Assembly (NCBI RefSeq): GCF_001642935.1
Contig: NZ_CP016761.1
Location: forward strand, 3,596,001 to 3,660,000
DNA from: Fictibacillus arsenicus
Lineage (GTDB): Bacteria > Bacillota > Bacilli > Bacillales > Fictibacillaceae
Direction: 5' to 3'
DNA: 64,000 bases
Shown: positions 9,477 through 17,757 of the stretch, one piece after another
How the letters are laid out: each line of letters opens with the position of its first letter
Position numbering within the stretch: the first letter of the stretch is position 1
Notes under the pieces: model-generated
The model's input: only the letters and a program-made list of their open reading frames with translations
What the model was told of the DNA's origin: nothing
Database searches by the model: none
Translations under genes and position numbers: made by a program

Positions 9477-9920
9477 ATGATCTATATTTTACTTCTGTTT
9501 GCTCTAATTGCAGGCATGGCACTACCAACACAATTCAGCATCAATGCGCAGTTAAGGACTTTAGTCGGTTCTCCTATCCTGGCATCCACCATTTCATTTA
9601 TTGTTGGATCGATCGCACTGTTGATTATTTCATTCTTTAATCATGGAATAAAAGTTAGTAAAGGTTGGATAGAGGCACCTTGGTGGGTTTGGACAGGCGG
9701 CCTGTTAGGGGCTTTTTATGTAGTTGCCACCATTGTCTTAATACCTAGAATCGGTGCAGCATCAACAGTAGCTTTCATTCTAACTGGACAAATCATAGCT
9801 TCTGTACTCATTGATCATTTTGGACTTCTTGGGGTGCATGTTCAGCCGATCAATCTCTTTAAACTTATTGGGGTTTCCCTCATTATTATAGGGGTGTATT
9901 TTGTACAGAAATATAAATAA
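9477..9920 (+). CDS. DMT-superfamily small transporter (YdcZ/DUF606 type)
   Basis: 147-residue integral membrane protein with about five hydrophobic helices and almost no soluble part. The order MALPTQFSINAQLRTLVGSPILA, GLLGAFYVVATIVLIPRIGAA and LTGQIIASVLIDHFG matches the YdcZ (DUF606) branch of the drug/metabolite transporter superfamily. These half-size proteins often act as pairs, but no partner is adjacent. It stands alone between a divergent glycerate kinase gene and a terminator. Ribosome site AGGGGG lies about 10 bases before the ATG. The substrate is unknown. Confidence 0.82.
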   Translation: MIYILLLFALIAGMALPTQFSINAQLRTLVGSPILASTISFIVGSIALLIISFFNHGIKVSKGWIEAPWWVWTGGLLGAFYVVATIVLIPRIGAASTVAFILTGQIIASVLIDHFGLLGVHVQPINLFKLIGVSLIIIGVYFVQKYK

Positions 9921-9949
9921 ATAAGATCATATAGCAAAGCGATTTCAAC

Positions 9950-9990
9950 AAGGCATGAGTTCGGTACCCACCGGGCTCATGCCTTATTTG
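9950..9990 (+). terminator. intrinsic terminator after the YdcZ-type gene
   Basis: AAGGCATGAG (9950-9959) pairs with CTCATGCCTT (9976-9985), followed by a short T-rich tail. Confidence 0.65.
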
Positions 9991-10181
9991 TATCGGATTT
10001 CGGGCATTACAAATCTACCATTCTCATCTTAAGGAATTTTAACCAGTTTCATAGATACCGGGATATCATTCTAGGTTCAGTTGCCTATTTATTCGACAAA
10101 AAGGGTGTTATTGATTCTAGTCTAATTGTTTTTATGCTAATTTTAAAAATAATCAAAAAATTAAATTTTAGGAGGAAGAAT

Positions 10182-11849
10182 ATGAAAAAAGTCTTTCGCG
10201 CAACTTCTATGGCCGTCGTGCTTTCTCTTACCGCCGGGTTAACCAGTCCTATAACGGGGTGGGTCGCAACATCTTCAGCTGCCGAACAGGAAAAAGAATT
10301 TATCCCTTACTATGGAACCGGTCCAAGCTACGTTCAACCGGACAACATTTCTTACCTCTTCCCAAAGCCTGATGTAACTTTCAACACCCCTGCTTTTCAA
10401 AAAGATAAAGTACCTTTTACAAGCCAAGAAGAAATGATGGGGCTCTTACAGAAGCTTGCCTACAAAAATAAGAACGCTAAACTGACCATACTCGGCAAAT
10501 CCCAAGAAGGTCGGGATATTCCACTCTTGCTCTTCAGTAAAGATCACCATAAAAAAGGAAAAAGCCATAAGAAAAAGCCGCTCGTCTGGGTACAGAGCCA
10601 AATTCATGGTAATGAACCAGCAGCAGGAGAATCCGCTCTCGTCCTGGCCCAGTGGCTGGCAGAAGGTAAATTAGGAAATGTACTGGACAAGGTGGATGTC
10701 GCCATCGTACCAAGGGTGAACCCCGACGGCTCCTATTACTTCAAGCGTACGGTCGCAAACAATAATGACGCAAACCGCGATTTTATGAAGGTCGAATACC
10801 CAGAGGTACAGTTGATACATAAAGCAATCAATGCGTATCAGCCTGAGGTCGTACTCGATGCCCATGAATATACGGTGAATCCATCCCCATTGAAACAGTT
10901 TGGAGAAAAAGGCTCCATCGCTTCCTATGACTTGTTGATTTCTTCTGCCAAAAACCTAAATATACCGGAAAAGCTGCGCAAGGAGTCGGACAACCTTCTG
11001 CTTCCAAAAGTAAATAAAACGCTGGATAAAGAAAACCTCAGCCACCACGATTACTATACACTTGCGATGGAGGGAGATAAACTCGTCGCCACGGAAGGAA
11101 GCACGGAGACAAGGATTGGACGAAATGCACTAGGATTGAAAAATACATTCACTTATCTAATTGAAACCCGTGGGATCAATATCGGCCGTGCTGACTTTGA
11201 ACGACGTGTATATGCACAGGTCGTAGCGCAGTCTTCCTTTATAAAAAATACGGCCGACAATGCAGATAAAGTACAAAAAGCTGTTGCAGAGGCACGTGCT
11301 GAAGTAATCATAAAAGGAAAAAGAGCGAATGATGATGATAAAATTGTCGTGACAAGCGAAAACAAACAGATTTCAGACCAAAAGCTTGAAGTTGTAGATC
11401 TGGCTAAGGCTGCTAAAACAGACATTCCGATCGTATGGGCAGATTCAACCGAAGCTTATCCAACATTAGAGCGTGAACGGCCAACGGCTTATATCCTCCC
11501 CCCTGGTCCTGGACACGATGATGTCGCAAAGAAACTTCAGATACTTGGTGTGCGTGTTGAAAAGCTTAAAAAACCAGCCGTTCTTCCTGTTGAGAGTTAT
11601 GAGGTGACCAGCAGCACGGTTTCAGACGGTACAAATACAGTAACAACAGAAGTAAACGAAAAAACACATTCCTTCCCAGCAGGCAGTTATGTGTTCTCGA
11701 TGGCTCAACAAAACGCTAACTTTATCGCCCTTGCCCTTGAACCGGAATCAGTCGACAGCTATGTAACCTATAACTTCATTTCTGCAAAAAAAGGCGATGA
11801 GCTTCCTGTTTACCGGTATATGCAAGGAAAACAGCCGAAAACGAACTAA
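10182..11849 (+). CDS. secreted M14-family zinc carboxypeptidase
   Basis: Exported metallo-carboxypeptidase of 555 residues. An N-terminal signal peptide is visible (MKKVFRATSMAVVLSLTAG, then alanine-rich ASSAAEQ near residue 36). M14 zinc ligands are present: HGNEPAAGES (His and Glu) and the later His in VVLDAHEYT. NPDGSYYFKRT and RDFMKVEYPE match substrate-binding blocks, and YLIETRGI carries the general-base Glu. A C-terminal part of about 180 residues has no motif I know. The ATG at 10182, 6 bases behind GGAGGA, is preferred; an upstream in-frame start at 10134 would spoil the signal peptide. It is monocistronic, with a terminator behind it. The substrate may be peptides or peptidoglycan stems. 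Confidence 0.9.
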   Translation: MKKVFRATSMAVVLSLTAGLTSPITGWVATSSAAEQEKEFIPYYGTGPSYVQPDNISYLFPKPDVTFNTPAFQKDKVPFTSQEEMMGLLQKLAYKNKNAKLTILGKSQEGRDIPLLLFSKDHHKKGKSHKKKPLVWVQSQIHGNEPAAGESALVLAQWLAEGKLGNVLDKVDVAIVPRVNPDGSYYFKRTVANNNDANRDFMKVEYPEVQLIHKAINAYQPEVVLDAHEYTVNPSPLKQFGEKGSIASYDLLISSAKNLNIPEKLRKESDNLLLPKVNKTLDKENLSHHDYYTLAMEGDKLVATEGSTETRIGRNALGLKNTFTYLIETRGINIGRADFERRVYAQVVAQSSFIKNTADNADKVQKAVAEARAEVIIKGKRANDDDKIVVTSENKQISDQKLEVVDLAKAAKTDIPIVWADSTEAYPTLERERPTAYILPPGPGHDDVAKKLQILGVRVEKLKKPAVLPVESYEVTSSTVSDGTNTVTTEVNEKTHSFPAGSYVFSMAQQNANFIALALEPESVDSYVTYNFISAKKGDELPVYRYMQGKQPKTN

Positions 11850-11880
11850 TTGAATTCGTGTTAAGTCAGCCAGAGGACAA

Positions 11881-11909
11881 AAGAGCGATTACAGTGATCG
11901 CTCTTTTTT
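11881..11909 (+). terminator. intrinsic terminator after the M14 peptidase gene
   Basis: AAGAGCGAT (11881-11889) pairs with ATCGCTCTT (11897-11905) and runs into TTTT. Confidence 0.85.
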
Positions 11910-12132
11910 GTGATGTTGTCCTAAAAAGTTAAACAGATGTTTAAAAAATTTTAGAAATGACACATTGAATCAAGTTTAATTCCCGCTTTTCTATTAACAC
12001 TTTTACTAGAAATTAAAAAACGATACCAAAACCTTTATGATCTAAAGAAAATATTTAGTTGACCGTCGTTAAATATTTACATTCCTTTGCTATTCTCTTT
12101 TTGTACAACCAATTCTAAGGGAGGGAATACAC

Positions 12133-13041
12133 TTGAAAAAAGTATTACGGTCATTGATCTTGTTAACATTTGCATTTGTATTGTTTGGGAGTACCTATTC
12201 TACTTCACAAGGGGCACTTGCTTCAGAACAAAAGGGACAAGCTTCCACGATGGATTTAAAAGTCATGACGTACAATTTGAGATACTTAAATACCACTGAC
12301 CCATCACCGCACACCTGGGCAGAACGCCGTCCCGCTGTAAAGAAGCTCATCGAAATGGAAAGACCTGATATATTTGGAACCCAGGAAGCCGTGTACCAAC
12401 AAGTGAAAGAAGTGGATGAAGACCTAAAGGATTACGAATGGATTGGTCTAGGCCGTGAAGGTGGAAGCAAAGGAGAATTCATGGCGGTTTACTATAACAA
12501 ACATCGTTTTTCTCCTGTAGAATACGACCACTACTGGTTATCCGATACTCCGGACGAAATAGGTTCTATGTCATGGGGAAACACCATTAAGCGAATGGTC
12601 ACATGGGTAAAGTTCCTCGATAAAAAGACGAATCAACAATTTTACTTTGTGAACACACACTTTGATCATCGTTCCGTGGAAGCACGAGAGAAAAGTGCGG
12701 GATTGATCGCAGAAAAAACAAAAGAATTTGATCCAGCATTGCCGGTATTGTTAACAGGTGACTTTAATACAGGTCCTGGCAGCACACCACATCAAACCCT
12801 CATAAAAGAAGGATCTTTTGTGGATACCATGGATGCAGCAGCCCAAAAAGTCAATGGCCATCTCGGTACATTCAATGGATCCAAAGATCCTACTGGTGGA
12901 GGTCCAGACAGTCGGATAGACTGGATCATGACTAAAGGGAATGTGACAACTCATAAAACCGAAATCTTGAATTACCAGAAGAACGGTCAGTTTCCAAGTG
13001 ATCATTATCCAGTGCTTAGCAATTTGACATTGCATTATTAA
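12133..13041 (+). CDS. secreted endonuclease/exonuclease/phosphatase-fold protein
   Basis: 302 residues, TTG start behind GGGAGGGAAT. A signal peptide of about 30 residues (KKVLRSLILLTFAFVLFGS) precedes the EEP fold. Fold motifs: LKVMTYNLRYLN at the start of the domain, GTQEA with the metal-binding Glu, the catalytic His in FVNTHFDHRS, LLTGDFNTGP with Asp and Asn, and the C-terminal pair RIDWIM and SDHYPV. This family covers secreted DNases, sphingomyelinases and sugar or lipid phosphodiesterases. The WAERRP segment near residue 59 resembles the subgroup of uncharacterised exported EEP proteins. The exact substrate cannot be read. It is monocistronic. Confidence 0.88.
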   Translation: MKKVLRSLILLTFAFVLFGSTYSTSQGALASEQKGQASTMDLKVMTYNLRYLNTTDPSPHTWAERRPAVKKLIEMERPDIFGTQEAVYQQVKEVDEDLKDYEWIGLGREGGSKGEFMAVYYNKHRFSPVEYDHYWLSDTPDEIGSMSWGNTIKRMVTWVKFLDKKTNQQFYFVNTHFDHRSVEAREKSAGLIAEKTKEFDPALPVLLTGDFNTGPGSTPHQTLIKEGSFVDTMDAAAQKVNGHLGTFNGSKDPTGGGPDSRIDWIMTKGNVTTHKTEILNYQKNGQFPSDHYPVLSNLTLHY

Positions 13042-13057
13042 ACTATTCCGAACTACT

Positions 13058-13088
13058 AAGTCCCCAGAGGTTGGGGGCTTTTTGTTTT
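13058..13088 (+). terminator. intrinsic terminator after the EEP-fold gene
   Basis: AAGTCCCC (13058-13065) pairs with GGGGGCTT (13073-13080, one T-G pair), followed by TTTTGTTTT. Confidence 0.85.
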
Positions 13089-13140
13089 TAGACGCACGTT
13101 TGGTAAATCAATATATAAAAACGTATAATTAATGGTAGTC

Positions 13141-13578
13141 TCACCTTTTATATTTATTTAAATGGATATTCCAAAGAGTGAGGACTCCGTAAAACATTAA
13201 ATATGTATAGATTAATAAGGATTCTTTTTGGTGACCTGCTCTAACCTGTAACCCCAACCACTCCATACCCTCCTTATATAAAACAAACATGGAAAAAGCC
13301 AGGATTAAACTAATTAAAACGGAATATTTAAATCGTATTTTTTGCATAAACAACAGCAGGATCTGCATGCCAATCATCGTCATAAATAACAAATTAGATA
13401 GATATATATACTCTTCATCCCACACAAGGTAACCGTTCATAACACTTTCGGAGATAAACATAAAAATTGTTAGTATAATACTTACAATAATAGTTGGAAC
13501 AGTTCTCGTATTTTTTTGGATCAATTTGTATTTAATTCTATTAAAAAAAAGTATCGATTGCTGCTTCAATTTCAGCAT
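13141..13578 (-). CDS. hypothetical membrane protein, 145 residues
   Basis: I do not recognise this protein. It has four hydrophobic segments: VPTIIVSIILTIFMFIS, YLSNLLFMTMIGMQILLLF, YSVLISLILAFSMFVLY and a shorter one near the C-terminus (LIYTYLMFYGVLTLW), with a basic N-terminus, so it is probably a small integral membrane protein. The ATG at 13578 has no clear ribosome site, and the first 38 bases overlap a 42-codon frame upstream that does have one. The two may be translationally coupled, or this gene may start further in. It lies in a region of short, poorly conserved genes. Confidence 0.5.
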   Translation of the reverse strand: MLKLKQQSILFFNRIKYKLIQKNTRTVPTIIVSIILTIFMFISESVMNGYLVWDEEYIYLSNLLFMTMIGMQILLLFMQKIRFKYSVLISLILAFSMFVLYKEGMEWLGLQVRAGHQKESLLIYTYLMFYGVLTLWNIHLNKYKR

Positions 13579-13669
13579 TTGTTGGTGAAATTAATGTTTT
13601 ACTTTCCACAAAAAGTTTTGTTGCAGGTACTTTCTTCTGTCCATTTTTAGCACAAAATCCCCAAGACAT
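13541..13669 (-). CDS. small hypothetical protein, 42 residues
   Basis: A short frame beginning MSWGFCAKNGQKKVPATK and ending with a run of Phe. Support for it being real is the ribosome site AGGAG placed 8 bases before the ATG, and its position at the head of the membrane protein gene, whose start lies inside it. There is one Cys and no membrane helix. I know no family for it. It could be a leader peptide, a small secreted peptide or the remnant of a longer gene. Confidence 0.4.
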   Translation of the reverse strand: MSWGFCAKNGQKKVPATKLFVESKTLISPTNAEIEAAIDTFF

Positions 13670-13927
13670 TGACTACGCTCCTAATATGTTTATTTTTCTA
13701 TATACACATCATATATCAGTAAACGACTGGAAATTTTATACTTTATTGCAAATTGGGCTTGTTGGAGATAAAGAAGTAGAAATCGTTATGCCTCAAGGCA
13801 ATTGTATAGGTTGGTTGTCTAGAAATGTTGATGCGTGCTCTCGTCTCTTTTCAGCACTGAACATCCCGCAAAGTGTTCCAAGCATAAACGTTTTCGCTTT
13901 GTGTTTCAATGTTACACTTCTCATAAT

Positions 13928-14338
13928 CTAGTTTAGAACTTTATTTTTTCGTTTTATTAAGTGTTTTTTAGTTTTTGGTTCCGAAGAGTCAAATATTTGA
14001 AAAACAAAGACATTATGAGCAAATCCTCCACTTGCTCGATATGTTTTATGCACTTTAAGAATCCCCGCCGCTTTCGCTTTTCGCAGCATCCTTACAAATG
14101 TTGCTCGTGATAAGCCTCCCTGCTTTCCTGTACATGCAGTTACAAGTGTTTCAATTTTGGCATTGGCTACTCCAGGTACACGAACGCTGTACTGACTTAA
14201 TACTTCAAACGCAATGAATTCAGACCTAGTGAAGAGATCCGGATGGTGCTGAAGAAACTTCTCCTTGTGATCATTAAACTCCGCTACACTATTAAACCTG
14301 CTTAGATTTTTGAATTGATAGATGTTCCTGCTCTCAAT
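13928..14338 (-). CDS. winged-helix DNA-binding protein, apparent ATT start
   Basis: An open frame of 136 codons without any ATG, GTG or TTG in its first half. It begins after an in-frame TAA at 14351-14353, with AAAGGGGG followed 6 bases later by ATT (14336-14338), so ATT is the best start. The product contains FNDHKEKFLQHHPDLFTRSE, then VPGVANAKIETLVTACTG, GLSRATFVRMLRKAKAAG and ILKVHKTYRASGGFAHNVF, which read as a winged helix-turn-helix, like Bacillus accessory and plasmid/phage-type helix-turn-helix proteins. The protein-like composition is clear. The alternative is a pseudogene with a damaged start. Confidence 0.6.
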   Translation of the reverse strand: MESRNIYQFKNLSRFNSVAEFNDHKEKFLQHHPDLFTRSEFIAFEVLSQYSVRVPGVANAKIETLVTACTGKQGGLSRATFVRMLRKAKAAGILKVHKTYRASGGFAHNVFVFQIFDSSEPKTKKHLIKRKNKVLN

Positions 14339-14437
14339 TTTCTTCCCCCTTTATTTATTGACTCATCTATAAGTGTTTTAAAGAAGAAAAAAAGAGCCAT
14401 TGCTGAGAAAAAAATTTTTGTAATGGCATGCAACGAT

Positions 14438-14462
14438 GTTTATTCCATTGTGAGATGGGAAG
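14438..14462 (+). promoter_or_regulatory. sigma-B-like promoter of the GSP39-like gene
   Basis: GTTTAT (14438-14443), 13-base spacer, GGGAAG (14457-14462) resembles the sigma-B consensus GTTTAA / GGGTAT. The downstream gene belongs to a family whose Bacillus subtilis member is a sigma-B general stress protein, which supports the match. Confidence 0.45.
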
Positions 14463-14501
14463 AAAGGAGTTATGAGAGATTAAAAAGGAGTGATATATAA
14501 A

Positions 14502-15368
14502 ATGTCTAATCAAAATCATCCAACAGGTCAACCAGCACAGCATCAAAATAAGCAGCCGGGTGTTGAAACAGAAATGACACCAAGACCACAATCTGAAAGT
14601 CCCACTTATAAAGGAAGCGGAAAACTGAAGAACAAGTCTACTTTAATTACAGGTGGTGACAGCGGAATCGGAAAAGCAGCTGCAATCGCCTTTGCAAAAG
14701 AAGGCGCGAATGTTGCCATCGTATATTTAGAGGAGTCTGGTGATGCTGAAGAAACAAAGAGGCAAATAGAAGAAGAAGGCGTGAAGTGTTTACTTATTCG
14801 AGGAGATATAGGAGATGAATCATTCTGTGAGCAAGCTGTACGTGATGTAGTTGGTTCATTTGGAGGACTCGACGTTCTGGTTAATAATGCAGCAGAACAG
14901 CATCCGCAGCAGAACTTTGAAGATATTACAGCAGAACAGCTCGAAAAAACGTTCCGTACGAATATTTTCTCTATGTTCCACTTAACAAAAGCTGCACTCC
15001 CTCATTTGAAGCAAGGAAGCAGCATCATTAATACAGCGTCGATCACAGCGTACCAGGGACATCCGGAGTTGATCGATTACGCTTCAACTAAAGGGGCTAT
15101 TGTTTCGTTTACCCGCTCGTTGTCAAATAACTTGGTTAAGAAGGGAATTCGTGTTAACGGGGTCGCACCAGGACCAATTTGGACACCACTTATTCCTTCA
15201 ACATTCTCTGCAGATAAAGTGGAAAAGTTTGGTAAGGATACGCCGATGGGACGACCAGGACAACCGGAAGAACTTGCACCAGCTTATGTGTACTTAGCTA
15301 GTGAGGATTCTTCGTATGTGTCAGGGCAGATGATTCATATTAATGGTGGTAAGGTAGTTAATGGATAG
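14502..15368 (+). CDS. SDR oxidoreductase, general stress protein 39 (YdaD/YhdF) type
   Basis: Short-chain dehydrogenase of 288 residues with the hydrophilic N-terminal extension typical of the GSP39 group (HPTGQPAQHQNKQPG and MTPRPQSESP). The core has ITGGDSGIGKAAAIAFAKEG at the cofactor site, LVNNAAEQHPQ, the catalytic Ser in INTASITAYQG, YASTKGA with Tyr and Lys, and VAPGPIWTPLIP. ATG at 14502 lies 11 bases behind AAGGAG; a GTG at 14490 inside the ribosome site is unlikely. A sigma-B-like promoter just upstream fits a stress protein. Its physiological substrate is unknown. It is monocistronic, ending in a bidirectional terminator. Confidence 0.92.
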   Translation: MSNQNHPTGQPAQHQNKQPGVETEMTPRPQSESPTYKGSGKLKNKSTLITGGDSGIGKAAAIAFAKEGANVAIVYLEESGDAEETKRQIEEEGVKCLLIRGDIGDESFCEQAVRDVVGSFGGLDVLVNNAAEQHPQQNFEDITAEQLEKTFRTNIFSMFHLTKAALPHLKQGSSIINTASITAYQGHPELIDYASTKGAIVSFTRSLSNNLVKKGIRVNGVAPGPIWTPLIPSTFSADKVEKFGKDTPMGRPGQPEELAPAYVYLASEDSSYVSGQMIHINGGKVVNG

Positions 15369-15370
15369 TT

Positions 15371-15402
15371 AAAAAGAGTCCAAACAAATTGGACTCTTTT
15401 TT
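15371..15402. terminator. bidirectional terminator between the GSP39-like gene and galE
   Basis: AAAAAGAGTCCAA (15371-15383) pairs with TTGGACTCTTTTT (15389-15401). The A-run on one side and T-run on the other serve both convergent genes, including the end of the exopolysaccharide operon. Confidence 0.88.
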
Positions 15403-15432
15403 AACATTATATTGAATACTTCCCACTTAACT

Positions 15433-16464
15433 TTAATTTAATACTTTATTATATGTTGAATAACCATTTTTATTATTACGTTGCCAATTCCAAGAATCTC
15501 GTAACATACTTTTCAAATCTCTTTCTGCCTTCCAATTAAGCTCTTTAAAAGCTTTTTCAGGATTAGCATAACAAACTGCTATATCTCCTGACCTACGTTC
15601 TACTATTTTATATGAAATTTTCTTTCCAGAAATCTCTTCAAAAGTTTTAATAACATCTAGAACACTATAACTATTTCCAGTACCCAAGTTATAAACATTA
15701 AATCCTGTAGTATTTTTAGATTGATCTAATGCTTTAATATGTCCTATCGCTAAATCAATAACATGTATATAATCTCTTAACCCCGTTCCATCTGGCGTAG
15801 GATAATCATTTCCAAAGATCTTTAATTCGTCTAATTTTCCTACTGCAACTTGAGTAATATATGGTACTAAATTATTTGGAATATCGTTAGGATCTTCGCC
15901 AATTAGTGTGCTTTCATGCGCACCGATAGGATTAAAATAACGGAGAAGAGTTATATTCCATTCTTTATCCGAAATGTATAAATCCTCCAAAATTTGTTCT
16001 AGCATCAATTTGGTTCTCCCATATGGGTTTGTTGCTCCTAGTTTTGAATCTTCTGTTAACGGATTCTCATTAAAACGACTATACACAGTGGCAGAAGAAC
16101 TAAAAACTAACCTTTTCACCCCGAAATTCCCCATTATTTCACAAAGATTAAGTGTCCCAGTAATATTATTTTGATAATATTTAAGGGGTATTCTATTTGA
16201 CTCTCCAACAGCCTTTAAACCAGCAAAATGTATTACTGCTTCAATATTATTTTGGTGAAAAACAGCTGATATTTCATCTTTGTTAAGTAAATCTGCTTTG
16301 TAAAATTTAATTTCTTTTCCTGTAATTTCTTTAACCCTATCTAGGGCAATGAGATTACTATTAGAAAGGTTATCCAAAACAACAACTTCATACCCCGCTT
16401 TTAATAGTTCTACGCATGTATGAGATCCAATATAACCCGTTCCCCCAGTAACAAGTATTTGCAT
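15433..16464 (-). CDS. galE: UDP-glucose 4-epimerase
   Basis: Interconverts UDP-glucose and UDP-galactose (or the N-acetyl forms), supplying galactose-type donors for the polysaccharide. 343 residues. TGGTGYIGSHT binds NAD at the N-terminus, FSSSATVYS holds the catalytic Ser/Thr region, NPYGRTK the Tyr and Lys, and LRYFNPIGAHESTLIGEDP is the classical GalE block. ATG at 16464 lies behind GGAGGTTAAT; an earlier ATG at 16476 overlaps the ribosome site. It is the last gene of the exopolysaccharide operon, closed by the shared terminator. Confidence 0.95.
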   Translation of the reverse strand: MQILVTGGTGYIGSHTCVELLKAGYEVVVLDNLSNSNLIALDRVKEITGKEIKFYKADLLNKDEISAVFHQNNIEAVIHFAGLKAVGESNRIPLKYYQNNITGTLNLCEIMGNFGVKRLVFSSSATVYSRFNENPLTEDSKLGATNPYGRTKLMLEQILEDLYISDKEWNITLLRYFNPIGAHESTLIGEDPNDIPNNLVPYITQVAVGKLDELKIFGNDYPTPDGTGLRDYIHVIDLAIGHIKALDQSKNTTGFNVYNLGTGNSYSVLDVIKTFEEISGKKISYKIVERRSGDIAVCYANPEKAFKELNWKAERDLKSMLRDSWNWQRNNKNGYSTYNKVLN

Positions 16465-16518
16465 ATTAACCTCCATGTATTATAGTAGTAATAATATACT
16501 AAGATTTTGGTGGTACTC

Positions 16519-16620
16519 ATGAAGAACAATCAACCCTTTGGTTCAGGTTGCCTGTGGGCAATAATAATAAATATATTTCTTTGGTTAATAATCATAATTA
16601 TCATTCAACAATTTACTTAA
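16519..16620 (+). CDS. possible 33-residue membrane peptide
   Basis: A short frame on the strand opposite to the operon, filling the gap between galE and the glycosyltransferase gene. It starts MKNNQPFGSGCLW and continues as one Ile-rich hydrophobic stretch ending QQFT, so it would be a single-span membrane peptide. GGTGG lies 5-6 bases before the ATG. The composition (polar head, aromatic border, hydrophobic span) is more protein-like than chance AT-rich sequence, but the evidence is thin and I know no homologue. Confidence 0.3.
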   Translation: MKNNQPFGSGCLWAIIINIFLWLIIIIIIQQFT

Positions 16621-17740
16621 GAACTTCTTTATAAATCTCTTTCATGTCTTGTTTTATACTATTTAAGTCATACTCATTAGCTTTCTCTTTACTTTTTTGA
16701 CCCATAACATTTATTTTATTATTATCTTCTAAAAGAGTACAAATTTTCTTAGCTGTTATTTCATCTGCTCCAACAGGAACTAAGTAACCATTTATACCAT
16801 TGGAGACTAAATCTCGATTACCTCTGATATTAGTAGCAAGAATTGGTTTTGAGGATGCCATAGCCTCTATTATTGATTTGGGTAAGCCTTCTCTTTTTGA
16901 TAACAATACTTTAATGTTAGATACTTTCAATAAACTAGATATGTCTGTTCGAAAACCTAAAAACTTTATCTCTTCATGGAGGTTTTCCTTTTGAACGATA
17001 TATTTCAACTCTTGTTCATTCTCTCCATAACCAACTAATAAACATTTAATATTATTATGTTTTTGTTTTACTATTTTAATAGCATTGATAAGTTGAATAT
17101 GGTTTTTATTATTATTTAATTCAGCTATACAAATTATAACAAAATCATTTTTTCTTAAACCAAGCTGTTTTCTTAGTTTGGTGCTGTTGTTATGAGCAAG
17201 TGAATAATAAGATGTATCTACACCTACACCTTTTACATAACGCACTCTGTTATCAGAAATAAAATTTCTAGCTCTACAATAGTCTTCTTTATTAATTGTA
17301 ATGAGAATTCTGGTGAACTTTGCCATAAATCGTTCAAGTGGATAATAAAGAATCCAATTTATTATTGGCGCGCTCTTAAAAAAGTGAAATCCATGTGCTG
17401 TATATATTACATTCTGAGTATTAGTTACCTTTGCAGCAATTCGAACAAGAAAACTTGCTATAGGAGTATGAACATGAATCATAGAATATTTATTTTTGCG
17501 AAAACTATTAATTAGATTGCGTAATGCTTTAACATTATTAAAACTAAATGGATTTCTACTAAAATCAACATCATGACAAATAACATTCATGTTTAACAAA
17601 CTAGTTTTTCCTCTATCAAACGAACCATACACATGCAATTCATATCCCATTTCTTGCAAAATTTTAATATAAGGTAAATGAAAGGCTTCCAAGTGACGGT
17701 AAACAGTTGCTATAAAAGCTATTTTCTTTATACTTTTCAT
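16613..17740 (-). CDS. glycosyltransferase family 4 (EpsF/EpsD-like)
   Basis: GT-B glycosyltransferase of 375 residues that adds a sugar from a nucleotide donor to the lipid-linked repeat unit at the cytoplasmic face. The N-terminal half begins KKIAFIATVYRHLEAFHLPY and carries VIYTAHGFHF; the C-terminal half has FVIICIAELNNNKNH, LVGYGENEQELK, and the nucleotide-binding block REGLPKSIIEAMASSKPILAT. It is the only conventional glycosyltransferase in the operon besides the initiating enzyme, so the repeat unit is very simple or other transferases lie elsewhere. The DNA here is noticeably AT-rich compared with the flanks. Confidence 0.9.
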   Translation of the reverse strand: MKSIKKIAFIATVYRHLEAFHLPYIKILQEMGYELHVYGSFDRGKTSLLNMNVICHDVDFSRNPFSFNNVKALRNLINSFRKNKYSMIHVHTPIASFLVRIAAKVTNTQNVIYTAHGFHFFKSAPIINWILYYPLERFMAKFTRILITINKEDYCRARNFISDNRVRYVKGVGVDTSYYSLAHNNSTKLRKQLGLRKNDFVIICIAELNNNKNHIQLINAIKIVKQKHNNIKCLLVGYGENEQELKYIVQKENLHEEIKFLGFRTDISSLLKVSNIKVLLSKREGLPKSIIEAMASSKPILATNIRGNRDLVSNGINGYLVPVGADEITAKKICTLLEDNNKINVMGQKSKEKANEYDLNSIKQDMKEIYKEVLK

Positions 17741-17757
17741 TAATTCACCTTCTGTTA

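Noticed and set aside
13686-13931. An 81-codon plus-strand frame beginning MFIFLYTHH
   Set aside because: No ribosome site, unusual composition, and it ends against the winged-helix gene on the other strand; probably not coding.
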